From: CAYTZO01 sp964442525
GTDB taxonomy: Bacteria; Patescibacteriota; Microgenomatia; UBA10105; UBA927
Assembly (NCBI GenBank): GCA_964442525.1
Contig: CAYTZO010000011.1
Span: 1 to 26,384, forward strand
Direction of reading: 5' to 3'
Length of the DNA: 26,384 nucleotides
A program made the position numbers and the translations under genes. The notes below the pieces were generated by a model. It searched no databases and was not told where the DNA came from. It was given only the letters and a program-made list of their open reading frames with translations. Shown here piece after piece: positions 1-10,042 of the stretch; within the stretch, counting starts at the first letter, position 1; the number at the start of each line of letters is the position of its first letter.

Positions 1-9
1 CTAACGCCC

Positions 10-1599
10 GTGGTGTCTTCTCCCCTCGCTTCGTCGGGGAGCGAAATCCCGCCGACCGTGTCCTTCCGAAGTCTGCCGACAGGCGAACGAAGGAGGAAGC
101 GGAAAACGCTTCGCGTTCAGCCACGAGCGTACGCTCGTGGTTTTCCGCGAAGGGGGATAAACCACATTCCCTGGACGTACATCCTCCTGACCGCTGCCCT
201 ATTCGTTCTTGCCTTGGGTGTCCCCGTGGATTTGGATCTTGGCTGGCACCTGCGATACGGCCAGTATTTCTGGCAGACCGGAAGCGTCCTGCGGGAGAAT
301 ATCATAAGCTTCGTCTGGCCGGGCTATCAGTGGGTCGAGGCCTCCTGGGGCTATGATGCCATCCTTTTCCCCCTCTTCCGGATGACGGGGTTTTTAGGCA
401 TCTCTCTTTCCGCAGCCCTTGCTACTGTTGCCACTTTCGTCATTGTCTCTTGGTCCAGGCGCCGGGATGCTCTGTTTTTTCTCGCTCCCATCGCAGCCGT
501 ATTTTTCCTGCATACCCAGCCGATGTTTATTGCCGGATTTCGCGCGCAGACCCTCTCCGCGGTCTTTTTTGCGATCGCGATCGTTATTTCAGAGGGAAAA
601 TGGCGCCCATGGCTTCCGGTTGTCTTTTGGATATGGGCGAATACCCACGGAGGCTTTGTTCTGGGGCTTTTCCTTCTCTGGGGCATGTGGCTTGCGGAGG
701 GAGTCCTCGCTTGGGCTTTGCACCAAAAAACTGAAGGATTTTGGCAATCAAAGGGCATTGTCTTGCTTTTCTCAACGATTACCCCGCTTCTCAATCCTTT
801 TGGCGTGAGACTCTATGAGGAAACGCTCCTCCATGCTACAAGTAACAATCTCCCTACTATCGGCGAATGGATGCCGCTTTTTTCTGCACCACTCGAGACC
901 TCAATCGTCATATTGGTATCATTGGCAAGCATCTCCCTGGCTTTGCGCGCAAAAAAGAAACGTGCCGTCCCGGAGATCATAGGCATTGTGGGCCTTACGT
1001 GGCTTGCTTTAAGCGCCATCCGTTTTATTGTTCCGTTTGGCATCTTTACGACGCATGTCTTTGCCAAGTACTTCGATGAAAAAACCGTGCCGATAGCAAA
1101 GCCTTTCTTCCGGGTGCTTTTTATCATAGGACTTGCTGCTCTCGTACTCTTTGATGCGATCGGACCGAAAAAATATTTTGTTTTGCCGCAGAAAACCCTT
1201 TTTTCTTTTACGTGGAACTCCTACTGCCAAACGCTGGGCACCTGTTCGGAGGCTATTGCCCAAGCACTCCGGCAAACCAAGCCAAAAGGAAACGGCTTCC
1301 ACACCTATAACTGGGGAGGGTACCTTGCCTGGCGCGTCCCGGAAACCAAAACATTTGTTGACGGCCGCATGGCCGCCTGGGAAAAAGACGGCGCTTCCCC
1401 CCCGATCGAGGACGCGGAGCGTGTCGTAGAGGAAAAAGATCCCATCGCCTGGCGGCGGCTCGACAGCCACTACCGCTTTACCTGGGCAATCGTGCCGGCT
1501 GACAGCCCCATTGCCTCATACCTCGCTCAACTTTCCGTTGCAGGATGGAAAAAAATCGTAACCGACGGGCAATTTGTCCTTTTTGTCAAATCTCCATGA
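10..1599 (+). CDS. Polytopic membrane protein, GT-C glycosyltransferase-like (first of a tandem pair)
   Basis: This is a multi-pass membrane protein with about ten hydrophobic segments and a C-terminal extracytoplasmic-looking domain. A DLDLGWHL motif after the first membrane segment (about residue 75) and a WANTHGGFVLG loop (about 209-219) resemble the acidic loop and membrane loops of GT-C type transferases. Near the C-terminus NWGGYLAW is followed by KTFVDGR. The next gene shares equivalent WAN-H and FFDGR motifs, so the two are paralogues. The likely job is transfer of sugar from a lipid carrier at the outer face of the membrane, but the family is poorly characterised. The start is doubtful: the GTG at 10 is the first in-frame start in the window, the frame is open back to base 1, and the first 50 or so residues are Arg-rich and encoded by inverted repeats. 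Translation may begin near 157-216 with a non-ATG codon. The stop overlaps the next ATG by 4 bases. Confidence 0.6.
   Translation: MVSSPLASSGSEIPPTVSFRSLPTGERRRKRKTLRVQPRAYARGFPRRGINHIPWTYILLTAALFVLALGVPVDLDLGWHLRYGQYFWQTGSVLRENIISFVWPGYQWVEASWGYDAILFPLFRMTGFLGISLSAALATVATFVIVSWSRRRDALFFLAPIAAVFFLHTQPMFIAGFRAQTLSAVFFAIAIVISEGKWRPWLPVVFWIWANTHGGFVLGLFLLWGMWLAEGVLAWALHQKTEGFWQSKGIVLLFSTITPLLNPFGVRLYEETLLHATSNNLPTIGEWMPLFSAPLETSIVILVSLASISLALRAKKKRAVPEIIGIVGLTWLALSAIRFIVPFGIFTTHVFAKYFDEKTVPIAKPFFRVLFIIGLAALVLFDAIGPKKYFVLPQKTLFSFTWNSYCQTLGTCSEAIAQALRQTKPKGNGFHTYNWGGYLAWRVPETKTFVDGRMAAWEKDGASPPIEDAERVVEEKDPIAWRRLDSHYRFTWAIVPADSPIASYLAQLSVAGWKKIVTDGQFVLFVKSP
99..152. repeat. REP-like nested palindrome
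   Basis: A perfect 20-bp palindrome CCACGAGCGTACGCTCGTGG lies at 121-140. GCGGAAAA at 99-106 pairs with TTTTCCGC at 141-148, and CTTCGCG at 109-115 can instead pair with CGCGAAG at 146-152, so two alternative stems exist. A further inverted repeat (CTCCCC at 20-25 and GGGGAG at 36-41) lies just upstream. The palindrome reads PRAYARG on both strands. It probably is a dispersed non-coding element that happens to be open in the frame of the downstream gene, rather than real coding sequence. Confidence 0.65.
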
Positions 1600-3536
1600 A
1601 CAAATTTATTTTTGTCGCTACGGTTCTTATCGTTTTTATCCTGGGTTTTCGGCCGATCGGCGCCTACGATACGCTCTACACGGCAAAAGTAGGGAAAATG
1701 ATCCTTGAAAACCGCACCCTTCCGAAAACAGAAACGCTCTCCTGGTCGGCTGCCGGCAGGCCCTGGCTTATCCACCAACCGATAGCTGAGATGGTTTTGG
1801 GAGCAATTGATATGGCTGGAGGGCTCCCCGCCCTTTCCTGGCTGGCATCGGCTATGTTGTCCATTTTTTTCATCCTCACATACGTTTTTCTCGTCCGGGT
1901 CTGCCGCTCATCAAAAACTATCGCTCTCGGGTTATCGTTTTTTACCGCCTCGGCCACAACAGAGTTTTTTATCCCGAGGGCACAACTTTTTGCCCAGGTA
2001 TTTTTTAGCGCGTTTCTCCTTATTTTATATCTCAAACTATATAGCAATAAGGATTTCCTTATATTACTATTGCCTCTTTCTTACCTTTGGGCAAACAGCC
2101 ATGCATCATTTATCCTCGGACCGTATCTCTTGGCTGCAACCGCACTTACCTCGTGGTGGTACTGGAGAGCCGTCGGCAAAAAACAAAAAGCTACCCAAGC
2201 TCTTCGCACGTTTTCTCTCTGGACCTTTCTAACGCTTGCAGTAAGCATCCTGCCTCCTGTCCGATTACAGGGATGGGAGGTACTCATACGATTTGGTCGG
2301 GATCTCACGTTCCTCCGCGCCTATATTACGGAATGGGCACCGCTCTCAAGCGATTTTACCCATTTTTCATTTTACCTGGGTGTTGTCACAACCTCTTTTG
2401 TCCTTGCCGGTATGATTTGGTGGCGCCACAGGAACCACAAACCATATATTCTCCTCCTGCCGCTCCTTCCCATCATCGCTCTGGCATTCCCCTCACTCCG
2501 CAACGTTCCTTTTGGCATTATCGCCACAATCTATGCATTGGGGTTTTTTCTCTCGCTCGTACGTTTTCGGCCTGTTCCCGTGGTTTTGATCACACTCTTC
2601 CTGCTTCCTCTGTCCCTCTGGCTTTTTATCAACAAAAGAGAGGTCGCCAGAGAAAGTGCGTGGTTTTTCCCCTGGAAAGCCGCATCATTTCTCAAAACCA
2701 ACCGGCTGTCCGGGCGCATGTTTAATGAAATGGCTCTCGGGAGCTTCCTTCTTTATACCCTCTCTCCTCAATACCAAATTTTCTTTGACGGTCGGGTAGA
2801 AATGTTCGGCTGCTGCGAAATGCGCGATTTTTACCGACTTATGCAATACAAAACCGCCTCCCGGGAGACGTTCCGAGCTGCCTGGGATGCGTTCGACCAA
2901 AAATATCAGTTTTCCTATGCGCTTATCCCCATCAGCTCCTATAATCCCCTGGTACAAAATACCGTTGACCGGATAGGAGACCTCCTTCTTGATGATCCCC
3001 AATGGATATTAGTCTACTTTGACGATTCCATGCGGGTTTTCGTACGAAAAGACGGAAGAAATGATACGATCATCTCCCAATTTGGCATGGATGCGATAAC
3101 TCCCCTCCGATTCAGGCAATTTCGACAGGGAAAGGAACAGGAAGCAAAAAGAGAGCTCCTGCGCATGATTTCTGTAGACGATAGTGCGATAGCCCGCACA
3201 ATACTGGGCACCATTGAGATGGGTGAGGGCGAGATCGCTCCCGCGAAGGCCGATTTTGAAAAAGCGGCAGATCAGAATCCCTACTACGGATTGCCGCTTG
3301 TGGGTCTCGCGCAAATTGCCCAAGAACAACAGCGCAGTGATGACGCTCGCCGACTCCTGGCAACTGCACTCACGCGTTCTCCCTATCTTGGACAGGCATA
3401 CCTCATGCTCGCCGACTCTTTCCTTACAAACGGCCAGAGAAGGAAGGCGGCGGAAATCCTGCAAAAAGGCCTTAAGTACAATATAGATTTTATAAGCAGA
3501 CGGGATATCCTCCAAAAACTTGAATCCCTCAGGTAA
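1596..3536 (+). CDS. Polytopic membrane protein with C-terminal TPR repeats, GT-C-like
   Basis: This 646-residue protein has about ten membrane segments, then a soluble region ending in tetratricopeptide-like helices (roughly residues 525-640: AKADFEKAADQNPYYGLPLV, ARRLLATALTRSPYLGQAYL, AAEILQKGLKYN). It shares with its upstream neighbour an N-terminal polar loop (here YDTLYTAKVGKMI), a WANSHASFILG loop and a C-terminal FFDGRVEMFG segment. It is therefore a diverged tandem paralogue. The ATG at 1596 overlaps the upstream TGA (ATGA), indicating translational coupling, and the protein begins directly with a hydrophobic helix. An in-frame alternative at 1545 would lie inside the upstream gene. 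The role is presumably envelope glycan or glycoprotein assembly, with the TPR part binding a protein partner. Enzymatic activity is not proven by any motif I can see. The stop touches the convergent collagen-like gene with no spacer. Confidence 0.7.
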   Translation: MNKFIFVATVLIVFILGFRPIGAYDTLYTAKVGKMILENRTLPKTETLSWSAAGRPWLIHQPIAEMVLGAIDMAGGLPALSWLASAMLSIFFILTYVFLVRVCRSSKTIALGLSFFTASATTEFFIPRAQLFAQVFFSAFLLILYLKLYSNKDFLILLLPLSYLWANSHASFILGPYLLAATALTSWWYWRAVGKKQKATQALRTFSLWTFLTLAVSILPPVRLQGWEVLIRFGRDLTFLRAYITEWAPLSSDFTHFSFYLGVVTTSFVLAGMIWWRHRNHKPYILLLPLLPIIALAFPSLRNVPFGIIATIYALGFFLSLVRFRPVPVVLITLFLLPLSLWLFINKREVARESAWFFPWKAASFLKTNRLSGRMFNEMALGSFLLYTLSPQYQIFFDGRVEMFGCCEMRDFYRLMQYKTASRETFRAAWDAFDQKYQFSYALIPISSYNPLVQNTVDRIGDLLLDDPQWILVYFDDSMRVFVRKDGRNDTIISQFGMDAITPLRFRQFRQGKEQEAKRELLRMISVDDSAIARTILGTIEMGEGEIAPAKADFEKAADQNPYYGLPLVGLAQIAQEQQRSDDARRLLATALTRSPYLGQAYLMLADSFLTNGQRRKAAEILQKGLKYNIDFISRRDILQKLESLR

Positions 3537-6500
3537 CTAATTGTTCAGGGAAACATACGTTCCGCTCACCCACCCGGTGAGGGCATTATAGACGACGTTA
3601 TACCAGCCGTACTGAATGTCCGAATACGGCACGGTCGTGCCCGACGGAATGGTTCCTGACTCTGTGGCCTCGATACTTGGCCCTTCACGCATCCGGACAA
3701 AACCAAGCTCATTGGGAAGCACCGTGACCGTGCGGCCACCCGCTTGCGGGGTCGGCGCAGGAGTGGGAGTAGGTGATGCTATTGGCGTCGGGGTTGGCGT
3801 TGGTTGTGGTGTGGGAGTGGGACTGGGCACGACCGTCGGCGTCGGCCCTGAGCTTGTCGACTGGGTTGCCGAAGGAGTTACGGTAGTCGTCTCTCCAAGT
3901 ATTGCGGGAAGGGTCGAAGGCGTCGGGGTGATACTGGCGCCGCCTAGCGATTTGCCCACGGTCACCTTGAGATTTTCTACTGCCAAAGCAACCCAATTAT
4001 ACGAGAGGTCGCGCGGCACCGGCTGATTAAGGATAATGGTAAATCCGTTGGCCGTCACCTTGGTAACCGCAGCTTGTACCCCTTCGGCCAAAAATGCGCT
4101 CTCCGTCGCCTCAGGAAGAACCAGCGACACGGTAACAACCGGTGGAGCTTTATACGGAATCTCAAACGAGACGTCAACGGAAGTCGCAGACCTGGGTATC
4201 GTGGCTATGCCTGCCGTATCGCGACCCACCGTCAGGCGACCTTTAAAGATGATATCAGACAGCACGGTCACCGGCGCCTCCATAATGACCTCGCCGACGA
4301 ACCGGGTAGCGCGGCGGAATGTTGACTGGCCTTGTATGGTAATTGCGTTAAAAAAGGTAACGACATCGCCGAAATTTGCCGGTCCGCTAAAGGTGCTTGT
4401 CCCGGAGGCAACAAAATCTCCCCATACGCGCAGGCCCTGTGCCGCAAGTTTTGTCATCGCGCTCTCGGTAGCACCGGCTACCTGGTTTGTGAGAGCCGTC
4501 AATTTATCGGTATAAACCTCCAGTCCCTTTATCTCGTTTGCTTCTATTCTGTCGGCGTAGAGAGTGCCCGAGATGGTCGCGTCGCCAGCCGGGGCAAGAC
4601 TAAAGACCGCGGCACCTCCGCTCCCCGTTACCGTGAACGCCCCGTTGTCACCAAGAGCAATCGCAACCTGCCCGGCCCGTTCGCCGCTCCCGACCGTTAA
4701 GGCGTCGGAGAGTATGCCGCGGGCGGTCACGAGCCCGATAGCCGCCTGGTTCCCTACCAATGTGTTGGTCGTAACTTCTTCTGACAAAAGGGAGCCGGTT
4801 TTCAGATTTGCAATAATCCCTGTCGTAAACGTACCAAGCGTCTGCAATACGCCCCGAACCACTCCCTGGAGGGAATATTTACCAAAATTCGATGCCTGCG
4901 AGGCCGAACCGGTCGCCGCATAGGGAATTTGCGCAGTATAGGGAACTGTTTTTTGCGCCTCAAGTGAGAGAGAGGCAATATCGTCGCCACCAGTTTCGGT
5001 CACCGGATCAAAGTACGTCGGCGAAACCAGCACGGTAATCCTGGAAACTTTTGCAGGATCAGCATCGGTAAACGTCCCAAGCGCGCGCCCTAATATCTGC
5101 CCGGCACGGGTTGCTTTCATCGCAACTCCGGGCGTATCGGAGGTCGTCAGCCGGTCACCGGGGTAAATCGGGCCGTTTTGGGTATTTACTTTCACTTCCA
5201 CCTGACCGAGCATACCGACGTTGGCCCAGGCGGGATTATTGGACCGGTCGCAGGATACTTCGTCCCAGCAATCGCCGTTATTATAGGAAGTCCCGTGCGT
5301 CGAAATGGCGCCCAGGATGTTTTCTTCGTACGGGCCGCGGGATTTTCGCACTGTCTCCGGGCGGTTACTGTCGACTACCATAACGTCTCCCGCTTCGCTG
5401 GGTTCCGACTGCGCGATAAACTCGGAAAAGTCGGCAACTGAGGAGGCGGCGTTAAAGCGATAGTTCAGGTTATTTGCGCGTACCCAAATGCGGCCGCTGG
5501 TTGCGGCAGTACCCACGGTACCGACAAAGAACTGTCCGTTGGTGGCAAGTTCAGCCCCGGGAGCTGCCGTCTTTTGATTGAAAACAACTTTCGTGTTCGC
5601 ATTCCCCGTACCGATATTGATCGTATCGGCGGTCGTTGCATCGGTGCCGATGTTTACGGTATCCGCTGCCGTACCGGTCCCGATGTTTATCGTTTTTGCA
5701 TTATTACTGTTGCCAATATTTAGCGTGCCGGTCCCCGCGTCTACGGTGATGGTTTGAGCTGCGGTAGCATTTCCTATGGTGACACCTCCGGCAGCAGTGG
5801 TATCAATAATAGTGTTTCCCTGCGCTACCACTTTGAGCGGCGCCGTGGTGGAGGTGGCTAAGGTACTGATAACGTAAAGATATTGGCTTCCGGCACCATT
5901 AAATCCAGCTGCACTTTCACCTATGGTAAACGCTGTCTTTGCAGCCGTTGTGAGCGCCCAGTTCCAAACTTGAGCATTATCACCACTCGCAATCGTGTTG
6001 GCGGCGGTGGCTGCGGTCATACCGCTTAAAACCGTCGAACCCGTCGCACCGGTCGGGCCGATCGTACCGCTCGCGCCCGTAGGACCGGTCGTGCCCTGGC
6101 TGCCCGTGGCTCCTGTCGGACCGGTTACTCCCTGGACTCCTGTGGCGCCGGTTGCGCCCGTCGGCCCAGTGACCGCTGCGCCTTGATTGCCCGTGGCTCC
6201 CGTCGGACCTTGGGATCCTGCCGAACCTGTTGCGCCGGTCGATCCCGTAGGACCCGCCGTTCCCTGCGTTCCCGTCGCGCCGGTTGCGCCTGTCGGACCA
6301 GCGTTCCCTTGTGCCCCCGTTGCTCCCGTGGCTCCCGTCGGCCCCTGTGCTCCCCCTGAACCCGTTGCACCTGTTGATCCTGTTGGACCCTGAGTACCTT
6401 GACTTCCGGTTGCTCCAGTTGAGCCTGTAGGTCCCTGGGTTCCGGCTGTACCTGTGGCTCCGGTACTTCCGGTTGGCCCTTGCCCTCCAGCGCTTCCTGT

Positions 6501-9500
6501 TGCACCCGTCGGGCCGCTGGCACCCTGACTTCCGGTAGATCCGGTTGAGCCGGTAGGACCTTGGACGCCGGCGCTACCTGTAGCACCTGTTGAACCGGTC
6601 GGGCCTTGGGTGCCCGCGGTACCTGTAGCACCGGTACTTCCGGTTGGTCCTTGGGTACCGGCTGTACCGGTAGCTCCGGTCGGACCGGCTGAACCTTGCG
6701 TTCCCGTGGCTCCAGTTGCTCCGGTCGGACCGGCTGAACCTTGCGTTCCCGTGGCTCCAGTTGCTCCTGTTGGTCCTTGAGTGCCGGCTGTTCCTGTGGC
6801 GCCGGTAGGTCCGGCTGATCCTTGCGTGCCTGTTGCTCCCGTGGCGCCGGTTGGACCTTGAGCGCCTGCACTTCCCGTCGCGCCGGTAGATCCTGTTGGG
6901 CCTTGGGTTCCAGCGGTGCCGGTGGCACCGGTTGACCCCGTAGGACCGGCAGTTCCTTGACTACCAGTGGCTCCGGTTGCACCGGTGGGCCCCCCAGCGC
7001 CAGCGGATCCGGTAGCACCGGTACTTCCCGTTGGCCCTTGCGTGCCGGCGGCACCCGTTGCTCCCGTAGATCCTGTCGGACCCTGCGAGCCGGCTGAACC
7101 GGTTGCTCCTGTTGGACCAGTGACCCCCTGAACACCGGTCGCTCCCGTTGAACCTGTTGGCCCCTGCGTGCCAGCGGCACCGGTTGCGCCGGTAGAGCCG
7201 GTGGGACCTTCCGTTCCCGCCGCTCCGGTAGCCCCGGTCGGACCTGCAGAACCAACGGAACCTGTGGCGCCGGTTGCACCCGTTGGGCCTTGGCTACCGG
7301 CATTTCCCGTCGCGCCGGTAGCTCCTGTAGGCCCTTGAGTTCCTTGACTTCCCGTTGCACCCGTTGGGCCGCTAGCACCTTGACTGCCAGTAGCTCCCGT
7401 TGAACCTGTTGGCCCCTGGGCACCCGCGGATCCGGTGGCTCCCGTAGATCCTGTCGGACCCTGTGTTCCTGCCGATCCGGTTGCGCCTGTGGGACCAGAT
7501 GATCCTACCGAGCCAGTAGCGCCTGTGGATCCTGTTGGACCTTGGGCTCCGGCTGAACCAGTTGCTCCAGTCGGACCGGCTGACCCCGTAGCACCGGTAC
7601 TTCCTGTCGGACCCGCGGTCCCCTGAGAACCCGTGGCTCCCGTTGAACCTTGGATACCCGCACTTCCCGTCGCACCCGTCGCTCCTGTCGGACCCTGCGA
7701 GCCGGCTGACCCCGTCGCTCCTGTCGGACCTGTTGATCCCTGAGTGCCTTGACTACCGGTTGCTCCTGTTGAACCCGTAGGCCCCTGAACACCGGCAGCA
7801 CCTGTTGCACCGGTAGAACCGGTTGGCCCGGTAGTTCCCTGTGATCCGGCGGCGCCGGTACTCCCTGTTGGACCCGCAGCCCCCTGACTCCCCGTTGCTC
7901 CCGTTGATCCCGTGGGACCCTGGGCTCCAGCCGAGCCGGTGGCACCGGTACTTCCCGTTGGTCCTTGGGTTCCGGCTGTACCTGTGGCACCGGTAGGTCC
8001 GGCTGATCCTTGCGTTCCTGTTGCCCCGGTAGATCCGGTCGGACCCTGGGTGCCTGCACTTCCAGTTGCACCTGTCGATCCTGTGGGACCCTGCGAGCCG
8101 GCTGACCCCGTCGCGCCGGTGGGACCGGTGGTCCCCGCACTTCCGGTTGCACCGGTACTACCTGTTGGGCCTTGTGTTCCTTGACTTCCTGTAGCACCCG
8201 TTGGGCCGCTAGCACCCTGACTCCCCGTTGCTCCTGTTCCTCCCGTGGGACCCTGCGTTCCTGCGGCTCCGGTCGCACCAGTACTTCCGGTTGGACCTGT
8301 ACCTCCCTGGCTGCCGGTTGCGCCTGTACTTCCCGTGGGGCCAGTTGTCCCCTGGGAACCGGTGGCACCGGTTGCTCCAGTCGGACCTTGGGTGCCGGCT
8401 GACCCGGTCGCACCCGTTGGGCCAGTGGTTCCCTGTATACCAGTCGCACCGGTTGCTCCAGTCGGACCCGTTGTTCCAGCAGAGCCCTGCGTTCCTGTAG
8501 CTCCGGTCGCGCCGGTGGGACCGGTGGTCCCCGCACTTCCGGTTGCACCGGTACTACCTGTTGGGCCGGCTGCACCGGTGGCCCCTGTGGCCCCACTTGC
8601 GCCCGTCGGTCCCGTTGTTCCTTGACTCCCGGTCGCTCCGGTGGGACCGGTCGTGCCACTTCCTCCGCTTGCCGCCGGTCCGGTTGCCCCGGTGGGACCG
8701 ATACTTCCCGTTTCTCCCGTTGAGCCTACTCCGGTTGCGCCGGTGGGACCGCTTGTACCGTTACTCCCATTTGACCCTGCTGATCCTGTCGCTCNNNNNN
8801 NNNNNNNNNNNNNNNNNNNNNNNNNNNNNNNNNNNNNNNNNNNNNNNNNNNNNNNNNNNNNNNNNNNNNNNNNNNNNNNNNNNNNNNNNNNNNNCCGGTG
8901 GGACCGCTTGTACCGTTACTCCCATTTGACCCTGCTGATCCTGTCGCTCCGGCTGCTCCTGAAGCTCCGGTGGCGCCGGTTGCACCTGTTGATCCAAATC
9001 CGCCGGTGAGAGAAAGCCGGGAAAGGTCAATGCCCGGCGGCAAAGAAAAATTCTGGAGCTGTGTCGTAAAATTGGAAATTGCCGGCGCGGCAAACTGCGG
9101 GACAAGAGATGAGGCGGCCGGTACACCGGCAGTTGACAGATTCTGCCCGGAGGCAGTGTTCGAAAACAGCCGCACAACGCCTTCCGCATCGTAGCGCTCA
9201 AGCGCGACCCCCGGCTGAAAACTGAAGTCCCGAAAGGTTGGAGTCTCCTGGGTCGCGTCGGTCGTTGCCGCAAGTACGTTAGTTTCTTTCCCGTTCTCCG
9301 ACAAAGCCATCTGGAGAAGCCCGCGGGCAATCACTGCCTGGATAGCATCAACGGTCTTAAGCGTCGGTGTAATTGTTACGTCGGTAAGGTTTCCGGATAG
9401 TAAGCGTTTCCCCTCTATTTCCGATTTTTCTCCAAACGCCTGCGCCTTAAAGTTGCCGATGACCTGTCCGTCAATAAGCCGAACGTCATGAAGCGTAACG

Positions 9501-10042
9501 GGTAATGTGGCACCGCCGGGCAGCGTCACGCCTCCGATTGCGGGACTGACAATTCGGACCACTTCAGGTACTCCCCTTTTAGTAAAAAAGATTGGCAATA
9601 TGCCCTGGTTTTCGGCCACAATGCCCCGGTCACGGTTGGCATATTGAAAGGTTACGTCGCTTGCAAACTGATCGTTGACAATGGTCGCCTCAACGATGAT
9701 GGCGTACGCATACGAGCCGTCTGCCCTTTGCACGACGGTTAAAACCGGACCCGCGAGCTTGCTCTGCATAAGTACCTCTGCCGAAAGAGTTCCGGCAGTT
9801 GGTGTCGGGGTATCAACCTTCTGCGTTTGCTCGCTCAGCTTTGCAGGCAAAAAAACCGGAAACCGGCCGTTCTGAACCACGCTTACCGCAAGATTTCCGA
9901 TAAACGTAAGAGCCAGAATCACAAACAAGGAGATAAATCCTTCCTGCCCGCCCGCTGAGAGAGGCTTGTTTCTTTTCCCATTAAGACGCCAAAATCCGCC
10001 TAAGGCGGACGGGCAGAAACTTTGTGGTATACGCGTTTTCAT
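3537..10042 (-). CDS. Giant collagen-like, tail-fibre-like surface protein with C-terminal SH3 domain
   Basis: One gene of about 2116 codons once the artefactual gap at 8795-8894 is removed. As printed, the gap plus a 55-bp duplication shifts the frame. Domains: membrane anchor at about residues 35-56 (GFISLFVILALTF); a globular region to about 349; about 936 residues of Gly-X-Thr collagen repeats; short beta repeats (TINIGTG, TVNIGTD); a tail-fibre-like module (VKVNTQNGPIYPGDRLTTSD, then PGVAMKATRAGQILGRALG); further beta-rich repeats including TLYADRIEANEIKGLEVYTD; a beta-sandwich (IPRSATSVDVSFEIPYKAPP); a Pro/Thr linker (PTPTPQPTPTPTP); and a bacterial SH3 domain (VRMREGPS to YGWYNVVYNALTGWVSGTYV). 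It is likely a trimeric fibre anchored in the membrane and reaching out through the wall. It starts with ATG at 10042, overlapping the upstream regulator by 4 bases. No start codon occurs in the collagen part, so the 3' portion alone could be misread as an 827-aa gene starting at 6020. Confidence 0.85.
6033..8995 (-). repeat. Collagen-like Gly-X-Thr repeat tract
   Basis: On the minus strand this codes for an almost unbroken run of Gly-X-Y triplets, mostly GPT, GAT, GST, GSA, GTQ and GTT, about 312 triplet-equivalents after collapse of the gap. I found three imperfections: GV- at about 8727, GPAAS at 8667-8681 and GAAVT at 6168-6182. The Y position is mostly Thr, with little charge and no Lys where I read it. 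This resembles the GPT-rich collagen-like region of Bacillus BclA, in which Thr is glycosylated (known of that family). The DNA is a degenerate tandem repeat on a 9-base period with larger block repeats, which explains long spurious open frames on both strands. Confidence 0.9.
8795..8894. other. Artefactual scaffold gap (100 N) with duplicated flanks
   Basis: The 55 bases before the gap (8740-8794) are identical to the 55 bases after it (8895-8949). That is the signature of two contigs overlapping by one assembly k-mer and joined with a fixed 100-N spacer. Removing 155 bases (100 N plus one copy) brings the upstream frame of the collagen-like gene into register with its downstream frame. Because the locus is repetitive, collapse of real repeat copies here cannot be excluded. 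Confidence 0.9.
9995..10009. repeat. Dispersed palindrome TCCGCCTAAGGCGGA
   Basis: Perfect 7-bp arms around a single base. It lies inside codons about 12-16 of the collagen-like gene, encoding part of SALGGFWRL just before the membrane anchor. It is similar in core (TCCGCC...GGCGGA) to the element at 11953-11968, suggesting a dispersed repeat family rather than a gene-specific site. Confidence 0.7.

Noticed and set aside
3616..4026. Plus-strand Val/Gly-rich frame (GVGVGDAIGVGVGVGCG)
   Set aside because: Antisense of the Pro/Thr linker of the fibre protein.
5995..8625. Plus-strand frames with APVGPVVP-type repeats
   Set aside because: Antisense shadows of the same 9-base periodic repeat; no start signals and no plausible protein.
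6125..8659. Long minus-strand open frames rich in Arg, Gln, Pro and Val (6125-7423 and 7505-8659)
   Set aside because: They are out-of-frame readings of the Gly-X-Thr repeat. The collagen frame is continuous through both and joins proper N- and C-terminal domains.
6033..8995. CRISPR-like or satellite repeat array
   Set aside because: Repeats are degenerate, in frame, on a 9-base period and without unique spacers; they encode collagen triplets.
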